Below are positions 44,569 to 48,335 of a stretch of DNA of 48,335 bases, piece after piece; positions within the stretch are counted from its first letter, which is position 1, and the number at the start of each line of letters is the position of its first letter. Position numbers and translations under genes: made by a program. The stretch is from Gemmatimonadaceae bacterium (GTDB lineage Bacteria; Gemmatimonadota; Gemmatimonadetes; Gemmatimonadales; Gemmatimonadaceae). The notes beneath the pieces are model-generated. The model saw only the letters and a list, made by a program, of their open reading frames with translations, did no database searches and had not been told where the DNA came from. The stretch spans positions 116,487 through 164,821 of the forward strand of contig DATNEW010000035.1 in the NCBI GenBank assembly GCA_035606695.1. Reading direction: 5' to 3'.

Positions 44569-47061
44569 CTACACCGCACGCGCGAAGTGCCCGCGCGTGA
44601 ACTCGCCCTTGAACAGCTCGCGCACCGCGTCGACGTCCGGGCGCGCACCCGCAGCCAGTGCGTCGAGCGCGCCACGATACCCGCGTACGATCGATGCGAC
44701 GTCGTCGACCGCGACGTTGAACACCATGTGATACCCGCGAAGCCCCAAGCGCCACAGCTTCGGCAGAAACTCCGAGCCGTCCACCGGACGTGAATGCAGC
44801 AAGCGATTGCGGCATGCGGAATCCGTCGCGACCGGGAATGTGTACCCCGCGGGATCGGTGAGCTCGACGTTGGTATGCTTCTGGACGCAGAGATCACGAC
44901 ACGTCGTCGGCGTGCGGTCGAATGCCGCCGACAAGACGCAGTGCTCGATCGTCATGCCTTCGGGGCGGCCATACAGGAATACGTCGAAGCCGTTGCCGTC
45001 CCAGGGCGATACCAGCTGCGCGAGCTCGTCCGCCGTCAGCTCGACCGAAGCGACGATCCGTCGCGCGCCAAGCCGAAAGATTTCGGCCGCCGTGTGTGCG
45101 TTGAACGCGTTGACGGCGTAATCGGCGGTCACGTCCCGGCCCGCCCGCCCGAATTCGGAAACCAGCCCGAGGTGTCCGCTCAATAACGGCAAGCCAAGGT
45201 CCAGCCACTTCTGCACGGCGCGCCGCTCCTCGGGGCGCACGATCGTCGGTGTGCGCAAGCGAAGCGAGACGGCGCGCGCGCGGAGTCGCTCCTCGAGCGC
45301 GCGCACGCGGGCAACGGGCGGCGCCGGATGACGCAGGAACGGATCGAACACGATCTCCGTCGCTCCCGCCTCGGCTGCGGCATCGGCGTCCTCGATGCGA
45401 AACACCTGCGCGCTGAGGTGAAATGGCGCGACGGACGATTCAGTCGAGTGCGCGACGGTCGGAACCGCATTCACCGCTGCTTCGATCGTCGCGCGGCGCT
45501 CGGCATGTCTCGCCTGCTCCGCCCAGTCGCGCCGCATCATCAACTCTTCCGCGGCTTGCTGCCGCAGATGATTGAGCTCGCTCACCGGGAGAAACATTCC
45601 GGGCGTCAACGCGGTGACGTCGAGCGCACCGAGCACGAACGGCGTATCGCCGAGCCGGCCGATCTGCTCGCGGAGTGCGGCCGCGTCGAGCGGGCGTTTG
45701 CTCGCCGGCGAGAGCGTGATCTCCGTGCGAACTGTGACTGTCTCGCCGTCGGCGCTGAAGACGCCCTTGAGTGGCGTGCCGGGCGCGCCGAACAACCGTA
45801 CGTCGAGACGGGACTTGCGCGCGCGAATTTCCGCGGGAAGCGAGGCGTACGTCGCGCGAGCGCGCTCGAGCAGCTTCGCGTGGGTCGATCGCACGACCCG
45901 CCAGCCCGTCGCCACGCGCGTGCGGGTGGGGATTGCTTGCCGCACCGTCGCACGCTTCGAGAGCGTGCGTACTTCGGCGACCGTGAATCCGGTGGTCGGA
46001 CCGCCGACGCCTTCCGGCGCCTCGAAGCCGAGTCCATCGCCGACTTCGATCGGCGCGCTCACGTCGACGATCAGTTCGCCGCGCTCGTAACCGACGACCG
46101 AGCCCAGTACGACGCCGCGATTGTCCGGCTGCGTTCGCGTGACGTAGTGACGCCCGTCGCGGCCGCCGTACATCCCGCCGGTGAAGCCGCGGCTGAAGAT
46201 CTGCACGAGCGGCTCGACTTCCTCGTCGCTCGGACGAAACGCTTCGCCGCGCTCGACGTGATTCAAGAACTCGCGATAGGATTTTGTAACGGTCGCGACG
46301 TATTCGGGCTTCTTCTTCCGCCCCTCCACCTTGAGACAGCCCACGCCCGCCTCGGCGATCGCGGCGAGATGCTCGTAGGCGCCCAGGTCTTTGCTCGAGA
46401 TGAGATACCCGCGGTCGAGCTCCGTGCCGTTCGTGACGTCGGTCAGGACGTAATCCTTGCGGCATGATTGCGCGCAGGAGCCGCGATTGGCGCTGCGCTC
46501 GGAGATCATCCCGGACATGAAGCATTGCCCGGAGTACGAGATGCACAGCGCGCCGTGCACGAACGTCTCGAGCCCAAGATCGGGAACCGCGGCGCGAATG
46601 GCGCGAATGTCCTCGAGCGTATTCTCGCGCGCGAGCACGACGCGCTCGATACCGATGTCCTTCATCACCGCGGCGCCGGTTTCGTCGTGCACCGTCATTT
46701 GCGTCGAGCCGTGAATCTCGAGCTGCGGATAAACGCGCTGAATCAACCGAACGAGCCCCACATCCTGCACGATCACGGCGTCGATGCCCAAATCGACGGC
46801 CTCGCCGAGTAGCAGGAGGGCGTCGACGAGCTCGGTGGGCTTGATGAGGATGTTGAGGGTGAGGTAAATGCGTTTGCCGCGCTCGTGCGCGATGCGGCAG
46901 GCTTCGCCGAGCTCGTCCATCGTGAGCTGCGCGCCTTCGTCGCGGGCGTTGAACCGCGACGCGCCGAGGTAAACGGCGTCCGCGCCGTTCGCGACCGCGG
47001 CCCGAACGGCCTCGAGCGAGCCGGCCGGAGCGAGAAGCTCTGGGATGCTGCGGTGTGCCAT
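44569..47061 (-). CDS. U32 family peptidase-like protein (RlhA/YdcP type)
   Basis: An 830-residue protein. The N-terminal TIM-barrel (IPELLAPAGSLEAVRAAVANGADAVYLG) carries the U32 signature ETFVHGALCISYSGQCFMSG and NRGSCAQSCRKDY, four cysteines expected to hold an iron-sulfur cluster. A middle domain (residues about 340-560) resembles the collagenase-like extension of long U32 proteins. The C-terminal part has a second cysteine group (CVLSAAF, TTCRDLCVQKH, SACRN). Long U32 proteins such as E. coli RlhA hydroxylate 23S rRNA C2501, so a tRNA/rRNA hydroxylation role is more likely than proteolysis (inference). ATG 47061 begins the conserved region. Confidence 0.9.
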   Translation of the reverse strand: MAHRSIPELLAPAGSLEAVRAAVANGADAVYLGASRFNARDEGAQLTMDELGEACRIAHERGKRIYLTLNILIKPTELVDALLLLGEAVDLGIDAVIVQDVGLVRLIQRVYPQLEIHGSTQMTVHDETGAAVMKDIGIERVVLARENTLEDIRAIRAAVPDLGLETFVHGALCISYSGQCFMSGMISERSANRGSCAQSCRKDYVLTDVTNGTELDRGYLISSKDLGAYEHLAAIAEAGVGCLKVEGRKKKPEYVATVTKSYREFLNHVERGEAFRPSDEEVEPLVQIFSRGFTGGMYGGRDGRHYVTRTQPDNRGVVLGSVVGYERGELIVDVSAPIEVGDGLGFEAPEGVGGPTTGFTVAEVRTLSKRATVRQAIPTRTRVATGWRVVRSTHAKLLERARATYASLPAEIRARKSRLDVRLFGAPGTPLKGVFSADGETVTVRTEITLSPASKRPLDAAALREQIGRLGDTPFVLGALDVTALTPGMFLPVSELNHLRQQAAEELMMRRDWAEQARHAERRATIEAAVNAVPTVAHSTESSVAPFHLSAQVFRIEDADAAAEAGATEIVFDPFLRHPAPPVARVRALEERLRARAVSLRLRTPTIVRPEERRAVQKWLDLGLPLLSGHLGLVSEFGRAGRDVTADYAVNAFNAHTAAEIFRLGARRIVASVELTADELAQLVSPWDGNGFDVFLYGRPEGMTIEHCVLSAAFDRTPTTCRDLCVQKHTNVELTDPAGYTFPVATDSACRNRLLHSRPVDGSEFLPKLWRLGLRGYHMVFNVAVDDVASIVRGYRGALDALAAGARPDVDAVRELFKGEFTRGHFARAV

Positions 47062-47090
47062 AAGCGTTGAAATATAACGGCTTACGGCGC

Positions 47091-47258
47091 TCAGGATGAC
47101 ACGTTGTCGTTTTTTTTCCAGAACCTCAACAGGAACGCCGCCGCGAACAATCCGAGGCCGATCCACGTCAGCCGCCCGTCGTTCCCGCGCATGCCGAAAC
47201 CCCACGCGACCAGGCCGACAATCAGCAGCGCGATCTGGATTGGCGTGCGGTGCGCCAT
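47091..47258 (-). CDS. small two-helix membrane protein
   Basis: A 55-residue ORF starting MAHRTPIQIALLIVGLVAWG. Residues 7-22 and 32-45 form two transmembrane helices joined by a short polar loop (RGNDGRLTW); the C-terminus is FWKKNDNVSS. AAAGGAG five bases upstream of ATG 47258 is a strong Shine-Dalgarno. The last codons and the stop lie in a GTCATCCTGAGCG repeat arm. Function unknown. It is in line with the AtuA pair upstream, 10 bases away. Confidence 0.75.
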   Translation of the reverse strand: MAHRTPIQIALLIVGLVAWGFGMRGNDGRLTWIGLGLFAAAFLLRFWKKNDNVSS

Positions 47259-47268
47259 GAGTACTCCT

Positions 47269-47661
47269 TTATTCCTTCGGCGAGCGCGTGTATGCCGGCC
47301 ACTGCTTTTTGTACCCGGGCACTCCGAGGCGCTTCGCCGCGTCGTCCGGTACGTCGATCTCCATGCGCAGCATCGCCGTCGAATAGACCTTGCCTTGCGC
47401 GTCCGTCTTGAGCGACAGCGTGCCGCCGCCGTCGAGCGCCCCGTGCAACAGGAAGTTGAGCGCTTTCAAATTCGGAAGCTCATATCGCTCCACCGGACCG
47501 TCGATCACGCCCTTGAAGTGCGCTTCAACTGCAGGCAGCGTCACGTACTCGCGGAGCAGGTCGTACCACTGTGGTTGGAGCGCAATGAGGCCGACGTTTG
47601 CGGTGTCCCCCTTGTCGCCCGAGCGCGCGTGCGCGATGTCCAATAGCCGAATTCGTGTCAT
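47269..47661 (-). CDS. AtuA C-terminal-like domain protein
   Basis: A 130-residue protein resembling the separate C-terminal (ferredoxin-like) domain that accompanies AtuA/DUF1446 proteins. It contains [21 protein letters not shown] near the start, [19 protein letters not shown] in the middle, and ends [13 protein letters not shown]. The ATG overlaps the upstream AtuA stop (ATGA). In Pseudomonas, AtuA belongs to acyclic terpene (citronellol/geraniol) use, but family members are widespread and the substrate here is unknown. Confidence 0.82.
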   Translation of the reverse strand: MTRIRLLDIAHARSGDKGDTANVGLIALQPQWYDLLREYVTLPAVEAHFKGVIDGPVERYELPNLKALNFLLHGALDGGGTLSLKTDAQGKVYSTAMLRMEIDVPDDAAKRLGVPGYKKQWPAYTRSPKE

Positions 47662-48335
47662 TGGATCTCGACCTTCGTCTGAACCACCGTCTTGTCGACG
47701 AGCGCCGGCCAGTACGCGACGATTTCTTCGACCTTCGGCCGGCCACCGGCGAAGCCCGTCACGCTCGGTGGACCATTCAGGACGAGCGGCGCGAGCTCGC
47801 GCGTGAACCGCTCGACCGCGGCCTTATCGCCGCCGCGCACGCCGAAGCGCAGCTGTACTTCCGGCGGATCGTGCGACTCGCCGGCGAGGCGGCCATGCGT
47901 CGCCGACACGCCGACGAATTCGGTGAGGATGTGATCGAATTTGAGGCCGAGGCGATCGAGACGCTCGCGCAGGACGCGGTCGGCGAGTTGCGCCTTGGGA
48001 TACGCATCGGGCCACGCGTAGACGAGCGTGCCGACCGCCTTGAAGCCGGCGCGGTACGCAATCGACACCTTGAGCTTGTCGGTCGGCGGTCGTCCCTTGA
48101 TGCCGAACACGCGTACGCGATTCTCGCCGGCTTGCTCCAGGTGAATCGTCGTGAAATCGGCAACGACGTCCGGCGTGATGTACGAGCGCGGATCGCCCAT
48201 CTCATACACGAGCTGCTCGCTCACTGAAGGCACGGAGATGACGCCGCCGGTCTTCGGATGCTTGTAGATCACGAACGTGCCGTCGGCGTGCCCTTCGACG
48301 ATCGGATAGCCGACGTTCGCGAGATCCGGAATGTT
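47658..48335 (-). CDS. AtuA-like (DUF1446) acyl-CoA-related protein, 3' part
   Basis: The final 225 codons of a gene that continues past the right edge; the frame is open to the last base ([20 protein letters not shown]). Family features: [40 protein letters not shown] and [14 protein letters not shown]. It is split from its C-terminal domain, which is the next gene. The acyl-CoA dehydrogenase at 41148 could be a pathway relative, but six kilobases and several genes separate them. Confidence 0.82.
   Translation of the reverse strand, partial: NIPDLANVGYPIVEGHADGTFVIYKHPKTGGVISVPSVSEQLVYEMGDPRSYITPDVVADFTTIHLEQAGENRVRVFGIKGRPPTDKLKVSIAYRAGFKAVGTLVYAWPDAYPKAQLADRVLRERLDRLGLKFDHILTEFVGVSATHGRLAGESHDPPEVQLRFGVRGGDKAAVERFTRELAPLVLNGPPSVTGFAGGRPKVEEIVAYWPALVDKTVVQTKVEIQ

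Noticed and set aside
41148-48335. Terpene-degradation cluster (AtuA pair plus acyl-CoA dehydrogenase)
   Set aside because: recQ and a U32 gene intervene, and the dehydrogenase is a general short-chain type; not enough to call a pathway.

Overview
The window reads as a chromosomal segment of a high-GC Gram-negative bacterium. The closest fit I can infer is the phylum Gemmatimonadota. The basis is a five-helix single-subunit SdhC next to sdhA and sdhB, a malate dehydrogenase of the LDH-like type, secreted proteins with Asp/Thr- or Pro-rich linkers, a plug/barrel outer-membrane protein, an ECF sigma/anti-sigma pair, and frequent GTG starts. This placement is inference; no rRNA is present to settle it.

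Layout. Position 1-177 holds the 5' end of nuoA (minus strand), then dcd (plus). From about 1.0 to 29.7 kb every gene is on the minus strand. Read in transcription order (right to left) this block is: a secreted protein with a clear terminator; icd; pepA, a plug-domain outer-membrane protein, yicC, gmk, rpoZ, coaBC, a family 4 uracil-DNA glycosylase and dnaB, ending at a long hairpin; radA-ispD-tsaC-ywlE-aroE-comF; gap-pgk-tpiA; secG-carA-HU behind their own promoter; moaD-moaE-moaA; mdh-sdhC-sdhA-sdhB; and a small orphan gene. Many junctions are ATGA/GTGA overlaps, so translational coupling is common. Between 30.1 and 32.05 kb lies a plus-strand pair, a secreted trypsin-like protease and a lipoprotein, visibly richer in A/T than its neighbours and behind a good promoter. 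Then follow tRNA-Leu(CAA), an ECF sigma/anti-sigma/Spy-like operon (minus), a glycerophosphodiesterase and two tandem exported amidohydrolases (plus), a small coiled-coil protein, rng-rplU-rpmA (minus), recQ-acyl-CoA dehydrogenase (minus), a U32 peptidase-like protein, a 55-residue membrane protein, and a split AtuA-type pair running off the right edge.

Function. The window is mainly core metabolism and information processing: respiratory chain and TCA cycle (nuoA, sdhCAB, mdh, icd), lower glycolysis, molybdopterin, pyrimidine, CoA, isoprenoid and shikimate steps, replication and repair (dnaB, recQ, radA, UDG), translation (L21, L27, TsaC) and RNA processing (RNase G, YicC).

What is unusual. 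I found no new defence, mobile or biosynthetic system. The most distinctive material is between genes: several families of inverted and short tandem repeats (a 59-bp foldback at 1420-1621, two large hairpins built from 7-8 bp tandem units next to dcd and moaD, a dispersed GTCATYCYGAGCG palindromic family, and a 49-bp element present three times in tandem upstream of gap and again elsewhere). Several of these supply the start codon, stop codon or Shine-Dalgarno of an adjacent gene. At the protein level the best leads are an amidohydrolase paralogue that has lost its metal ligands, a CoaBC with no cysteine, a plug-domain protein whose best start is CTG, and a probable protein-arginine phosphatase.
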